From Chlamydiota bacterium (GTDB lineage Bacteria > Auribacterota > Tritonobacteria > UBA1439), in assembly GCA_012729785.1 (NCBI GenBank), contig JAAYCL010000042.1, forward strand, positions 1 through 64,000: DNA of 64,000 nucleotides. The letters run 5' to 3'. The notes beneath the pieces are model-generated. The model had not been told where the DNA came from and did not search any database. It saw only the letters and a list, made by a program, of their open reading frames with translations. Below, piece after piece: positions 8,497-17,587 of the stretch. How positions within the stretch are numbered: the first letter of the stretch is position 1; each line of letters opens with the position of its first letter. The position numbers and the translations under genes were made by a program.

Positions 8497-9866
8497 GGAA
8501 GGAATACCTGACCGTAGAGAACATCGTCGGACCGCTGATGCTGGTGCAGGACGTGGGCGGCGTCGCCTTCGGTGAGATCGCCGAGATCCTGATGCCCGGG
8601 GGCGCCGTGCGGCACGGGCAGGTCCTCGAGGTCCACGAGGACAAGGCGCTCGTGCAGGTCTTCGAGGGGACGAGCGGCCTCACCCCCGGCTCGGTGCGCG
8701 TCAAGTTCCTCGGCAAGGGGCTCCAGATCGGGCTCTCGCGCGACATCGTCGGGAGGGTGTTCGACGGCTTCGGCCGCACGATCGACGGCGGCCCCGCCCT
8801 CATCCCGGAGAAGTACCTCGACGTCAACGGCATCCCGATCAACCCCGAGGCCCGGGACTACCCGATGGAGTTCATCCAGACCGGCATCTCCACGATCGAC
8901 GTCCTCAACACGCTCGTCCGCGGGCAGAAGCTCCCCATCTTCTCGGCGTCGGGCCTGCCGCACTCCCGGCTCGCCGCGCAGATCGCCCGGCAGGCGAAGG
9001 TCCTGAAGACCGGCGAGCAGTTCGCGGTCGTCTTCGCCGCGATGGGGATCACCTTCGAGGAGGCCGACTTCTTTATGCGGGAGTTCGAGAGGACCGGGGC
9101 CCTCGAGCGCGCGGTCCTCTTCATCAACCTCGCCAACGATCCGCCGATCGAGCGGATCGCGGTGCCCCGGATGGCGCTCACCGCCGCGGAGTACCTCGCC
9201 TACGAGGTGGGGATGCACATCCTCGTGGTGATGACCGATATGACGAACTACTGCGAGGCGCTGCGCGAGGTCTCGGCCGCGCGGAAGGAGGTCCCCTCCC
9301 GCCGCGGCTACCCCGGCTACCTCTACACGGACCTGTCCACGATCTACGAGCGCGCCGGCCGGATCAAGGGCAAGGGCGGCTCGATCACGCAGATGCCCAT
9401 ACTCACGATGCCCGAGGACGACAAGACGCACCCGATCCCCGACCTCACCGGCTACATCACGGAGGGGCAGATCATCCTCTCCCGCTCCCTGCACAACGAG
9501 GGGATCTATCCGCCCGTGGACGTCCTCCCCTCGCTCTCGCGACTGAAGGACCGCGGCATCGGCGAGGGGAAGACGCGCGAGGACCACTCGGGGGTGATGA
9601 ACCAGCTCTACGCCGCCTACGCGCGCGGGCGGTCGGCGAAGGAGATCGCGGTGGTGCTCGGCGAGTCGGCGCTCACGCCGATCGACGTCCTCTACGTGAA
9701 GTTCGCCGAGCGCTTCGAGAAGGAGTTCATCGCGCAGGGGGAGGCGGAGAACCGGGAGATCGCCGCGGCCCTCGACATCGGATGGCGGCTCCTCGGCATA
9801 TTGCCAGAGGAGGAGCTCAAGCGGATCAAGGTGGAGCAGATCAGGAAGTACTACAAGAAGCTATAA
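8493..9866 (+). CDS. V/A-type ATP synthase regulatory subunit B
   Basis: A 457-residue non-catalytic head subunit, ATG 8493 overlapping the end of subunit A (ATGA). It begins [19 protein letters not shown]. As expected for B it lacks a canonical P-loop and has [18 protein letters not shown] instead. The conserved [30 protein letters not shown] block and [20 protein letters not shown] tail are present. Length is standard. Confidence 0.97.
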   Translation: MRKEYLTVENIVGPLMLVQDVGGVAFGEIAEILMPGGAVRHGQVLEVHEDKALVQVFEGTSGLTPGSVRVKFLGKGLQIGLSRDIVGRVFDGFGRTIDGGPALIPEKYLDVNGIPINPEARDYPMEFIQTGISTIDVLNTLVRGQKLPIFSASGLPHSRLAAQIARQAKVLKTGEQFAVVFAAMGITFEEADFFMREFERTGALERAVLFINLANDPPIERIAVPRMALTAAEYLAYEVGMHILVVMTDMTNYCEALREVSAARKEVPSRRGYPGYLYTDLSTIYERAGRIKGKGGSITQMPILTMPEDDKTHPIPDLTGYITEGQIILSRSLHNEGIYPPVDVLPSLSRLKDRGIGEGKTREDHSGVMNQLYAAYARGRSAKEIAVVLGESALTPIDVLYVKFAERFEKEFIAQGEAENREIAAALDIGWRLLGILPEEELKRIKVEQIRKYYKKL

Positions 9867-9928
9867 GCTGCAAGCTCACAGTACTTACGCAAGCTGAACT
9901 TATAGCGTACGGCTTGCAACCGGACATT

Positions 9929-10555
9929 ATGCAGATCGCCGTCAACCCGAACCGGATGGAGCTGCTCAAGCTCCGCGCGCGCCTCGACCTGTCGGTGCGC
10001 GGACACAAGCTCCTCAAGGAGAAACTCGAGGGGCTGGTGAAGGAGTTCATCCCGCGCGTCGCGGAGTACCGGCGGAAGCGCCGCCTCGTCGACGGGGCGC
10101 TGCCGCGGACGCTCGGCCTCTTCGCCCTCGCCGCCGCGAGCTCCTCGCGGGAGACGGTGTCGCGCGCGCTCGAGGAGTGCCGGGGCGAGGCCGTGATCAC
10201 GGCGGACACGGTGCGGGTGATGGGCATCGGAGCCCCGTCGTTCTCGATGGGGGAGTTCCGGGTCGAGATGGCGTACAGCCTCGTCGCCACGCCGCCCGAG
10301 CTCGATCTCGCCGCCAGCCGGCTCGGCTCGTTGCTCCCGATGATCGTCGAGCTCGCCTCGCTCGAGGAGCTTCTGCGGCGCCTCGTCCGCGAGATCGAGA
10401 AGACGCGCCGCCGCGTCAACGCGCTCGAGTACGTTATGATACCGGGGATCGCCTCGGCCAGGAAAACCATCGAGGCGAAGCTCGAGGAGGCGGACCGCAG
10501 CTCACGTGTCCGCCTGATGAAGGTCAAGGAGATCCTCGAAGCCCGCGGGATGTAG
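9929..10555 (+). CDS. V/A-type ATP synthase subunit D (central shaft)
   Basis: A 208-residue, mostly helical rotor shaft. The chosen start is ATG 9929 (MQIAVNPNRMELLKLRARLDL...), which begins just before the conserved V-N-P-x-R-x-x-L-x-x-L motif of the family. Longer in-frame starts would read through the preceding spacer. The C-terminal half has the typical EIEKTRRRVNALEYVMIPG signature. The 62-bp spacer after subunit B is AT-richer and has inverted GCAAGC/GCTTGC words. It is the last gene of the operon, and the palindromic element at 10598-10704 lies 42 bp downstream. Confidence 0.93.
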   Translation: MQIAVNPNRMELLKLRARLDLSVRGHKLLKEKLEGLVKEFIPRVAEYRRKRRLVDGALPRTLGLFALAAASSSRETVSRALEECRGEAVITADTVRVMGIGAPSFSMGEFRVEMAYSLVATPPELDLAASRLGSLLPMIVELASLEELLRRLVREIEKTRRRVNALEYVMIPGIASARKTIEAKLEEADRSSRVRLMKVKEILEARGM

Positions 10556-10597
10556 TGTCGTGTCGCAGAAGTCTCGCTGCATTTTTGTCATCCCGGT

Positions 10598-10704
10598 AGA
10601 CGTTGTATGTAACTGCTTCGGGTGAAAAGAAATACGCCTTTAATCGCCCCGGGGGCGATTAAAGGCGTATTTCTTTGCGGAGCAATCAGTTGGATACAAC
10701 GTCT
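10598..10704. repeat. 107-bp palindromic element, copy 1 (MITE-like)
   Basis: Ends are inverted repeats AGACGTTGTAT-N2-AACTG. The centre is a 25-bp perfect inverted repeat (10626-10650 with 10652-10676) around AATACGCCTTTAATCGCCCC, so the whole unit folds into one long hairpin. A second copy of identical length lies at 14322-14428, and the pair brackets fic and recQ. The stem differs between copies by a compensating C-G to T-A pair. The element has no coding capacity. It lies just behind the ATPase operon, so it could also act as a transcription terminator. Mobility is inferred from the terminal inverted repeats and the duplicate copy. Confidence 0.8.
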
Positions 10705-10716
10705 CCCCTGAAGATT

Positions 10717-10782
10717 ATCTTGCATGGGAAAAGATAAGATGCTATCTTTTCCTATCGTTTAGGATAAGAAAAGATCTTGCAT
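10717..10782 (+). promoter_or_regulatory. fic promoter with overlapping inverted-repeat operator
   Basis: A possible -35 TTGCAT (10720-10725) is separated by 17 bp from TATCTT (10743-10748). A perfect 10-bp inverted repeat, GGAAAAGATA (10727-10736) and TATCTTTTCC (10743-10752), spans spacer and -10. A third AAAAGAT lies at 10769-10775, and ATCTTGCAT is repeated at 10717 and 10774. The arrangement looks like a repressor site. Because the Fic protein carries a C-terminal winged helix, autoregulation is plausible but unproven. Confidence 0.5.
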
Positions 10783-10785
10783 ATC

Positions 10786-11949
10786 ATGACAACAAGAACC
10801 CCTTCAGGACGTTACGTAGCCATCTCGACGGCGGGAGAAGTCTGCAGGGCGTTCATCCCCGATCCTCTTCCACCCGCCGCCATGCCCTCGGTTGCCGCGA
10901 TCCAGGATCTCTACGAGAAAGCCAACAGAGCCCTCGGCAAACTCGACGGTTTGGCGTCGGCGCTGCCGGAGGTATCACTGGTGCTCTACATGTACATCCG
11001 CAAGGAAGCGGTCCTCTCCTCGCAGATCGAGGGGACGCAATCCTCGCTTGCCGACCTGCTCTTGTTCGAGGACGAGGGCGTCCCAGGAGTCCCGCGGGAT
11101 GACGTCCGGGAAGTATCGAACTACGTCGCCGCCCTGACGCACGGCGTGCAGCGGCTCGGGGAAGGTTTCCCTCTGTCGCTCCGCCTGATTCGAGAGATTC
11201 ACCATATCCTTCTCTCCAAGGGGCGCGGGCACGACAAGGATCCGGGGGAATTCCGTAGATCGCAGAACTGGATCGGCGGCACGCGGCCGGGCAATGCGCT
11301 CTTCGTCCCGCCTCCGCCGGCAAACGTCATGGAGTGCATGGGCGCCCTTGAAAAATTCCTTCACAACGATCCCCTCCCGACCCCCACGCTCATCAAGGCC
11401 GCCTTGAGCCACGTGCAGTTCGAAACAATCCATCCGTTTCTGGACGGGAACGGCCGGCTCGGGCGGCTGCTGATCACGCTGCTCCTCTGTGCGGAAAACG
11501 TGCTCAAGGAGCCGCTGCTGTACTTGAGTCTGTATTTCAAGAAACACCGTGCGCAGTACTACGAACTCCTGGGCAAGGTGAGGACCGAAGGGGACTGGCA
11601 GGGCTGGCTGGAGTATTTCTTGCGGGGGGTGAAAGCCACGTGCGATCAAGCCGCGCATACCGCGACGAGGCTTCTCGCACTGTTCGAAGAGGATCGAGAG
11701 CGTATCCAGAGGATCGGACGCCCTGCGGGTTCCGCGCTGCGCGTGTATCAGTACTTGAAGCGCAAACCCCTTACGACGGTCCCCACGGCCGCGCGCGCCC
11801 TGGATCTGACCGAGCCGACGGTCCGTTCATCCATCCGGCATCTCGCCGATCTCGGGATCGTCAAGGAGATAGGCGCGCGCAAGAGAAACCGTCTCTTCGC
11901 CTACGACACCTACATCGGAATCTTGAGTGAGGGAACCGAACCGCTATGA
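10786..11949 (+). CDS. Fic-family adenylyltransferase with C-terminal winged helix
   Basis: A 387-residue protein (ATG 10786; a TTG at 10777 is also in frame). Fic enzymes usually transfer AMP to hydroxyl side chains of target proteins. The catalytic motif HPFLDGNGRLGR (from about residue 216) matches HxFx(D/E)GNGRxxR. The N-terminal inhibitory helix motif SSQIEGT (about 77-83) marks the self-inhibited class II type. After the Fic core comes a helical linker and a winged-helix segment (about 315-375, AARALDLTEPTVRSSIRHL) that could bind DNA. It is AT-richer than neighbouring genes and sits in an island bounded by palindromic elements. Its stop overlaps the ATG of a decayed gene. A target cannot be predicted. 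Confidence 0.92.
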   Translation: MTTRTPSGRYVAISTAGEVCRAFIPDPLPPAAMPSVAAIQDLYEKANRALGKLDGLASALPEVSLVLYMYIRKEAVLSSQIEGTQSSLADLLLFEDEGVPGVPRDDVREVSNYVAALTHGVQRLGEGFPLSLRLIREIHHILLSKGRGHDKDPGEFRRSQNWIGGTRPGNALFVPPPPANVMECMGALEKFLHNDPLPTPTLIKAALSHVQFETIHPFLDGNGRLGRLLITLLLCAENVLKEPLLYLSLYFKKHRAQYYELLGKVRTEGDWQGWLEYFLRGVKATCDQAAHTATRLLALFEEDRERIQRIGRPAGSALRVYQYLKRKPLTTVPTAARALDLTEPTVRSSIRHLADLGIVKEIGARKRNRLFAYDTYIGILSEGTEPL

Positions 11950-12322
11950 CCGATCCGAGGCTGCCTTCTCCGTTCGATCTTGCCTTTGCAAAGGTGCAGG
12001 AACTCGCCGCTACGTAAGAAGATGATCGCGCGTGCGCATACCGAGAAGCGGCGGAAAGGCATCGTCCTTCGCGTTGTGCGGAGGCAGGATCTGATACGGT
12101 TGAAAACCGACCGCACGTCACACCTCGATCGGGCGGAGATGGAGTTTCTGAAAGGATCCGGCAGCGATGAGTACCAGCAGGGCGTGGCGCGCCATAGAGA
12201 AGGTAGCCGAACTCAACGAGCGAGTTCAAATCGGGGTCGGACCACGATACCCTTCTCAACACCAGCGTGTTACGCCGTTTTACCCCCTCAAAAATGGCCG
12301 TACAGGCGTTTATCGACCCTGA
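11946..12322 (+). pseudogene. Frameshifted remnant downstream of fic, nucleotidyltransferase-like
   Basis: ATG 11946 overlaps the fic stop (ATGA) and opens MTDPRLPSPFDLAFAKVQELAAT, but a stop follows after 23 codons. Coding potential then continues in the next frame with GIVLRVVRRQDLIRLKTDR and LDRAEMEFLKG. That pattern (valine-rich strand, DLIRLK, then DRAEMEFL) resembles the C-terminal part of MNT/AbiEii-like nucleotidyltransferase proteins. A third frame holds a 51-codon ORF (12167-12322) starting MSTSRAWRAIEKVAELNERV. Three frames in sequence suggest a broken partner gene, possibly two. The family assignment is a weak reading of short motifs. Confidence 0.45.
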
Positions 12323-12402
12323 AAAATGCGTGTACGCGTGCGATCATGGGAGCGCCCATCGCCGCAGTGCCTGGTGACCCGCCCCGCTCCTATCGCCGCG
12401 TC

Positions 12403-12431
12403 TTTACACACCCCCCGCAACTGATTACACT
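12403..12431 (+). promoter_or_regulatory. recQ: Putative recQ promoter
   Basis: TTTACA (12403-12408), 17 bp, then TACACT (12426-12431), about 97 bp upstream of the recQ start. The rest of the gene-free stretch 12323-12527 shows no ORF, repeat or RNA that can be recognised. Confidence 0.4.
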
Positions 12432-12527
12432 GCTGATGCATTCCGGGACGTCGATGCTCCGCGGCGGGAAGCGCGGGCGCGAAGGGCGGAAGCGCGCGGA
12501 ATCCACCGCGATGCGGGCGGGGCCGAC

Positions 12528-14336
12528 ATGATCGAGGGCGTCAAGAAGGCGCTGAGGAAGTACTGGGGCTACGAGGGGTTTCTGCCGCTCCAGGAGCGGG
12601 CGATGGGGTGCGTCGTCGCGGGCCGCGACTGCATCGTCGTCCTGCCGACGGGGGGAGGGAAGTCGCTCTGCTTCCAGGCGCCGGCGGTCACGATGCCGGG
12701 CATGGCGGTCGTGGTCTCCCCCCTGCTGTCGCTGATGAAGGACCAGGTCGACGCGTTGACGGAGTGCGGGGTGCCCGCGGCGCGCATCGACAGCACCCAA
12801 ACGCCCGGGGAGCGTCGAGCCGTTCTGGACCGGATACGGAAGAAGGGGCTCAAGCTCCTCTACCTGTCGCCGGAGCGGATCTTCGCGGACGGCTTCATGG
12901 AGTTTCTCCAACGGGCCAGCCCCTCCTTCTTCGCCGTCGATGAGGCCCACTGCGTGAGCATGTGGGGGCACGACTTCCGGCCGGAGTACCGGCGGCTGGG
13001 CCTGCTGAAGGATGCGTTGCCGGGCGTCGCCGTCCACGCCTACACCGCCACCGCCACGGAGCCGGTGCGCCGCGACATCGCGCGGTACCTGCGTCTGGAG
13101 GATCCCGAGGAGCTGGTCGGCTCGATGGACCGGCCGAATCTCGTCTACAAGGTCGAGCGGCGCACGGCAAGGATGCAACAGGTCCAAGCGGTCCTGGACC
13201 GGCACAAGGGCGAATCGGGGATCGTCTACTGCATCCGGCGGGCGGATGTCGACGATCTGTGCGCCGCCCTGGCCGCGAAGGGCTATCGCGCGATGCCGTA
13301 CCACGCGGGCATGGCGGACGAAGACCGGAAGGCGAGCCAGGACGCCTTCATCGAGGAGCGGTGCGGCATCATCGTCGCCACCATCGCCTTCGGGATGGGC
13401 ATCGACAAGTCCAACGTGCGGTACGTGATCCACGCGGGGATGCCGAAGTCGATCGAGCACTACCAGCAGGAGAGCGGACGGGCCGGCCGCGACGGGCTCG
13501 AGGCCGAGTGCTGCCTGCTCTACTCCGGCGGCGACTATGGAATCTGGAACCGGATCATGCGCGGGGAGAAGCCGGAGGCGCGTGAGATCTCCATCCGCAA
13601 GCTGAACGACATGTACCGGTACTGCACCGGGGTGGTGTGCCGGCACCGGGCGATCCTGGACTACTTCGGGCAGGGCCAGGACAGGGAGAATTGCGCGGCC
13701 TGCGACGTGTGCCTCGGGGATCTGGACTGCGTGGAGGACCCCCTGACGCTCGGCCGAAAGATCCTCTCCTGCGTCGTGCGTCTCGGGGAGCGGTTCGGAG
13801 GCGACTACACGGCCGCCGTTCTGATCGGTTCGCGCGATCAGCGGATTCTCGGGAACGGGCACGATGCGCTGAGCACCTACGGCATCCTGTCCGCATTCCC
13901 TCAACGCGCCGTACGCGACTGGCTCGAACAGCTCGCGGCGCAGGGGTGCGTACGGAAGACCGGCGACTACCACGTCCTCAAGGTCACCGAGAAGGGCTGG
14001 CGCGTGCTGAGGGGGGAGGAAAGCCCCCGCCTGCTCGCGCCCGCGAAAGGCCGGCCCAGAACGGCCAGGACGGCAAAGGACTCGTGGGAGGGGGTGGACG
14101 CGGGACTATTCGAGGAGCTGCGTGCGGTGCGAAGGGATGTCGCGCGCAGGAAGGGGGTCCCGGCGTATGTCGTGTTCGGCGACGCCGCGCTCCGCGACAT
14201 GGCCCGCAGGAGACCCTGCACTCCCGCGGAATTCATGGAAGTCAACGGAGTGGGGGAAAAGAAGTGCAGACAGTTCGGCTCCGTTTTCCTTGCCGCCATC
14301 CGTACGCACGTCAGCAATTGTAGACGTTGTACGTAA
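12528..14336 (+). CDS. recQ: ATP-dependent DNA helicase RecQ
   Basis: A 602-residue 3'-5' DNA helicase of recombination and repair. Motif [12 protein letters not shown] has K45, motif II is DEAH at 138-141, motif V is GFGMGIDK, and motif VI is [10 protein letters not shown]. The zinc-binding region has the expected four cysteines (VVCRHR ... NCAACDVC), followed by a winged helix and one HRDC domain near the end ([20 protein letters not shown]). The start ATG 12528 gives the standard N-terminus. The last four codons (RRCT) and the stop are supplied by the palindromic element that begins at 14322, so the native C-terminus was probably replaced or trimmed when the element arrived. All catalytic parts are intact. 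Confidence 0.96.
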   Translation: MIEGVKKALRKYWGYEGFLPLQERAMGCVVAGRDCIVVLPTGGGKSLCFQAPAVTMPGMAVVVSPLLSLMKDQVDALTECGVPAARIDSTQTPGERRAVLDRIRKKGLKLLYLSPERIFADGFMEFLQRASPSFFAVDEAHCVSMWGHDFRPEYRRLGLLKDALPGVAVHAYTATATEPVRRDIARYLRLEDPEELVGSMDRPNLVYKVERRTARMQQVQAVLDRHKGESGIVYCIRRADVDDLCAALAAKGYRAMPYHAGMADEDRKASQDAFIEERCGIIVATIAFGMGIDKSNVRYVIHAGMPKSIEHYQQESGRAGRDGLEAECCLLYSGGDYGIWNRIMRGEKPEAREISIRKLNDMYRYCTGVVCRHRAILDYFGQGQDRENCAACDVCLGDLDCVEDPLTLGRKILSCVVRLGERFGGDYTAAVLIGSRDQRILGNGHDALSTYGILSAFPQRAVRDWLEQLAAQGCVRKTGDYHVLKVTEKGWRVLRGEESPRLLAPAKGRPRTARTAKDSWEGVDAGLFEELRAVRRDVARRKGVPAYVVFGDAALRDMARRRPCTPAEFMEVNGVGEKKCRQFGSVFLAAIRTHVSNCRRCT

Positions 14337-14428
14337 CTGTTTCGGGAGGAAAGAGATACGCCTTTAATCGTCCTCGGGACGATTAAAGGCGCATTTCATT
14401 GCAGGGCAAGCAATTGGATACAACGTCT
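14322..14428. repeat. 107-bp palindromic element, copy 2 (MITE-like)
   Basis: Same length and ends as the copy at 10598-10704 (AGACGTTGTA ... TACAACGTCT), with the same central stem ATACGCCTTTAATCG. Relative to copy 1 the stem carries a compensating pair change (C-G to T-A), so folding is kept. Its first 12 bases are the last four codons of recQ, and the next three are the recQ stop codon. It lies between the convergent recQ and rpmB genes, where a hairpin could terminate both. Confidence 0.8.
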
Positions 14429-14432
14429 GCGG

Positions 14433-14663
14433 TCAGGCAGCTTTGGTGACCTTGCCGGCCTTGAGGCAGCCGGTACAGATGAGGATCCGCTTCGTCGTGC
14501 CGTCGATGACGGCGCGGATGCTCTGGAGGTTGGGCATGAAACGCCGCTTGGCCACGCCGGTGATGCGCCTGCCGACGCCGCCCTTCTTCTTCGCCAAACC
14601 GCGCCGCACGTATCTCCTGCCCGCCACCGGGCGCTTGCCGCAGATCGAACATACTCTCGCCAT
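14433..14663 (-). CDS. rpmB: 50S ribosomal protein L28
   Basis: A 76-residue ribosomal protein of the large subunit. It starts MARVCSICGKRPVAGR and ends with a second pair of cysteines (ICTGCLKAGKV), giving the four-Cys zinc-binding form of L28. Length is typical. ATG 14663 is preceded by AAAGGAG. It is a single-gene minus-strand unit with its own promoter at 14699-14727. Confidence 0.97.
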   Translation of the reverse strand: MARVCSICGKRPVAGRRYVRRGLAKKKGGVGRRITGVAKRRFMPNLQSIRAVIDGTTKRILICTGCLKAGKVTKAA

Positions 14664-14698
14664 CGGGTGACTCCTTTGATCTCAGCGTGTAGGCCCGC

Positions 14699-14727
14699 AT
14701 AATAGACGCCCCGGGGCGTTTGTGCAA
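14699..14727 (-). promoter_or_regulatory. rpmB promoter with a palindrome filling the spacer
   Basis: On the minus strand TTGCAC (14722-14727) and TATTAT (14699-14704) are separated by 17 bp. A perfect 14-bp palindrome, ACGCCCCGGGGCGT (14706-14719), occupies nearly all of the spacer, a position where a dimeric regulator would block RNA polymerase. The regulator is unknown. Confidence 0.6.
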
Positions 14728-14838
14728 TACTTTTCTCGCCAAGGTTGAGATACTTTCCCCGCCGGAACCGACGGAACCCGTACGGGGTGCCGCGACGGCG
14801 AGGTCCGCCTGTGCGGGGAAACAGGCGAGAGGGGCGGG

Positions 14839-16938
14839 ATGGGTCCGAAGGGCGCGAATCCCGAAAGGGAAGATCTGGACGGGGTGAAGGTCCAGTACGT
14901 GAAGGGCGTAGGGCCGCGGCGGGCGGCCCTCCTCGAGACGCTCGGCGTCCGCAGCGTGATGGATCTGCTCCGCCACTACCCCCGCCGCTACGACGACCGG
15001 CGGCAGATACGGAGGATCGCGCACCTCGAGGAGGGGAGGGAGGAGACGGTGCGGGGCCGGATCCTCACGATGGGGACAAAGCGGCTGAGGCGCGGGCTCA
15101 GTCTGTTCCAGCTCGCGGTGGGGGACGACACCGGCGTCGTCTATGCCACCTGGTTCAACCAGCCGTTTCTGGAGCGGCGCTTCTCCGTGGGGCAGGAACT
15201 GATCCTGACCGGGAAGGTCCAGAGGCGGCCCGAGCTCCAGATCGTCGGACCGGAGTTCGAGGTGCTCGGGGGGGAGGGAAACGACCTCCTGAATACGGGG
15301 CGGATCGTCCCGGTCTACCCGGCGAACGAGCGCCTCGGACAGCGCGCTCTCCGCGGGATGGTGCACGCGTGCCTCGAGAGATTCGCCGGCTCGGTCCCCG
15401 ACATCCTTCCTCCCGCCCTCCGAGATGCCCTGGGTCTCTGCGCGACCGCCGCGGCGCTGCGCGGCATCCACTTCCCCGGCACCCCGGCGGAGCTCGAACG
15501 CGCGCGCAGGCGCCTCGTCTTCGACGAGTTCCTGCTGATGACCCTGGCGATGGTGCTGAAGAAGCGGCAGCTCGCGGAGAAGCCCGGCGCGGCGAGGTCC
15601 GCCGGCAACGGCCCGCGGTACCGCCGGTTTCTCGCGGCGCTCCCGTTCCCCCTCACCGGCGCGCAGCGGCGCGTCATCGGCGAGATCCGAGGCGACATGG
15701 CGCAGCCCCATCCGATGCACCGGCTCCTCCAGGGCGACGTCGGGTCGGGCAAGACCGTCGTCGCGGCGGCGGCCCTCCTCACCGCCGTCGACGCGGGGCA
15801 CCAGGGGGTGCTGATGGCCCCGACGGAGATCCTCGCCGCGCAGCACTGGCGGACGCTCACCGCGCTCCTCGCCCCGGCGGGGATCGCGCCGCACCTGCTC
15901 ATCGGCGAGATGGAGGCGGCGGAGAAGGAGGCGGTGCGCGCGGCGATTCGCCGGGACCGGCCGGCGCTTGTCGTGGGGACGCACGCGGTGATCCAGCGCG
16001 AGGTGGCCTTCTCGCGCCTGGGGATCGTGGTCGTGGACGAGCAGCACAGGTTCGGCGTCGCGCAGCGCGCGCGCCTCAAGGCCAAGGGGAGCAATCCGGA
16101 CGTGCTGGTGATGACGGCGACGCCGATCCCGCGGACGCTCGCCCTCACCCTCTACGGAGACCTCGACGTCTCGATCCTCGACGAGATGCCGCCGGGGCGC
16201 GGGAAGGTCACGACCCACCTCGTCCCCCCGGAGAAGCTGGCGGCGGCGCTCGGATTCATACGCGGGGAGGCGCTGAAGGGGAAGCAGACGTACATCGTCT
16301 ACCCGCTCGTCGAGGAGAGCGGGAAGCTGCCGCTCGGCGACGCGACCGGGATGGCGGAGAAACTCAAACGCGAGGTCTTCCCTGACGTCGCGGTGGGGGT
16401 GCTCCACGGCAGGATGCCGCGGGAGGAACGGGACGCGGTGATGGAGAGGTTTCGCGCGGGGGCGATCAAGGTGCTCTTCGCGACATCGGTGATCGAGGTG
16501 GGGCTCGACGTGCCGGCGGCGTGCATCATGCTGGTGCAGCACGCGGAGCGGTTCGGCCTCTCGCAGCTCCACCAGATGCGCGGGCGGATCGGGCGCGGAA
16601 AGGGGAGGTCGTACTTCCTGGTCGCGGGCGAGCCCGCGACGGAGGAGGCGAGCAAGCGGCTGGAGGCGCTCGTCTCCACGACGGACGGTTTCAAAATCGC
16701 GGAGATGGACCTCGCCCTGCGGGGGCCGGGGGAATTCTTCTCGGACCGGCAGCACGGGGGGCCGGACCTGCGGCTCGCGGACCTGTCGGGCGATCGGGAG
16801 CTCCTCGATCGCGCCCGGGAAACGGCGAATCGGATCGCCGAGGAGGACCGGATGCTGAAAAAGGAGGAGCACGCGCCGTTGCGGGCGCTGGTACGCAGGA
16901 ACTACAAGGGGAGGTTCCTGCTGGGCGTGACAGGGTAG
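14839..16938 (+). CDS. recG: ATP-dependent DNA helicase RecG
   Basis: A 699-residue branch-migrating helicase that remodels stalled forks and Holliday junctions. The N-terminal wedge/OB domain has YVKGVGPRRAALLETLGV and DLLRHYPRRYDDR. The helicase core has P-loop GDVGSGKT near residue 299 and a DEQH box near 400 (VVDEQHRFGV). The late motifs QLHQMRGRIGRGK and the RecG tail (FKIAEMDLALRGPGE) are present. ATG 14839 follows GAGAGGGGCGGG. Full family length. Confidence 0.97.
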   Translation: MGPKGANPEREDLDGVKVQYVKGVGPRRAALLETLGVRSVMDLLRHYPRRYDDRRQIRRIAHLEEGREETVRGRILTMGTKRLRRGLSLFQLAVGDDTGVVYATWFNQPFLERRFSVGQELILTGKVQRRPELQIVGPEFEVLGGEGNDLLNTGRIVPVYPANERLGQRALRGMVHACLERFAGSVPDILPPALRDALGLCATAAALRGIHFPGTPAELERARRRLVFDEFLLMTLAMVLKKRQLAEKPGAARSAGNGPRYRRFLAALPFPLTGAQRRVIGEIRGDMAQPHPMHRLLQGDVGSGKTVVAAAALLTAVDAGHQGVLMAPTEILAAQHWRTLTALLAPAGIAPHLLIGEMEAAEKEAVRAAIRRDRPALVVGTHAVIQREVAFSRLGIVVVDEQHRFGVAQRARLKAKGSNPDVLVMTATPIPRTLALTLYGDLDVSILDEMPPGRGKVTTHLVPPEKLAAALGFIRGEALKGKQTYIVYPLVEESGKLPLGDATGMAEKLKREVFPDVAVGVLHGRMPREERDAVMERFRAGAIKVLFATSVIEVGLDVPAACIMLVQHAERFGLSQLHQMRGRIGRGKGRSYFLVAGEPATEEASKRLEALVSTTDGFKIAEMDLALRGPGEFFSDRQHGGPDLRLADLSGDRELLDRARETANRIAEEDRMLKKEEHAPLRALVRRNYKGRFLLGVTG

Positions 16939-16951
16939 GGGGGCGGCTGCG

Positions 16952-17587
16952 ATGGTCCGCATCATCGCGGGTGAGTTCGGAAGCAGGCGGCTGCGGGCGC
17001 CGCGCGGGGTCGCCGTGCGCCCCACGGCTGACCGGGTGAAGGAGTCGCTCTTCTCGGTCCTCGGTCCGCGCGTCGCCGGCGCCAGGGTGCTCGATCTCTA
17101 CGCGGGAACGGGGAATCTCGGGATCGAGGCCCTTTCCCGCGGCGCCGCGACCTGCCTCTTCGTCGAGAAGTCGCCCGCCGCCTGCCTCGTGCTGCGGGAC
17201 AACATCGCCGCACTCGGCCTCGGGGAAAGAGCCGCGGTGCTGCGCCTCGACGCCGCCCGGGCGCTCGAGCTGCCGACGGGGCCCGCGGGGCGCTTCACCC
17301 TCGTCTTCGTCGATCCTCCGTACGCCACCGGGGCGAGGGCGCCGCACGGAGGCAGGGGGGCGCCTCCGGGGGGCGATACCCCCCGCGTTCCGCGCCTGCG
17401 CAACGGGGCGAGCGAGTTCAGAAAGATATTGCTCGCGCTCGACGGCTGTGCTACGTTGGCCCGCGGCGCCTTCGTGGCGGCGGAGCATTGCAGGTTCGAC
17501 GAGCCCCCGGACGGTCTCCGGGTCCTCCGCATGCTGGAGCAGCGCCGCTATGGGGAGACGGCGCTCTCCTTTTTCACCGTTCCGTAA
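16952..17587 (+). CDS. rsmD: 16S rRNA (guanine966-N2)-methyltransferase
   Basis: A 211-residue SAM-dependent methyltransferase. It opens VRIIAGEFGSRRLRAPRG and has PTADRVKESLFSVL, the SAM loop LDLYAGTGNLGIEAL and the catalytic VFVDPPY. After DPPY there is an unusual Gly/Pro-rich insertion of about 30 residues (about 129-158) that most RsmD proteins lack. It starts 13 bp after recG, and recG-rsmD-coaD is a common gene order. Confidence 0.93.
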   Translation: MVRIIAGEFGSRRLRAPRGVAVRPTADRVKESLFSVLGPRVAGARVLDLYAGTGNLGIEALSRGAATCLFVEKSPAACLVLRDNIAALGLGERAAVLRLDAARALELPTGPAGRFTLVFVDPPYATGARAPHGGRGAPPGGDTPRVPRLRNGASEFRKILLALDGCATLARGAFVAAEHCRFDEPPDGLRVLRMLEQRRYGETALSFFTVP

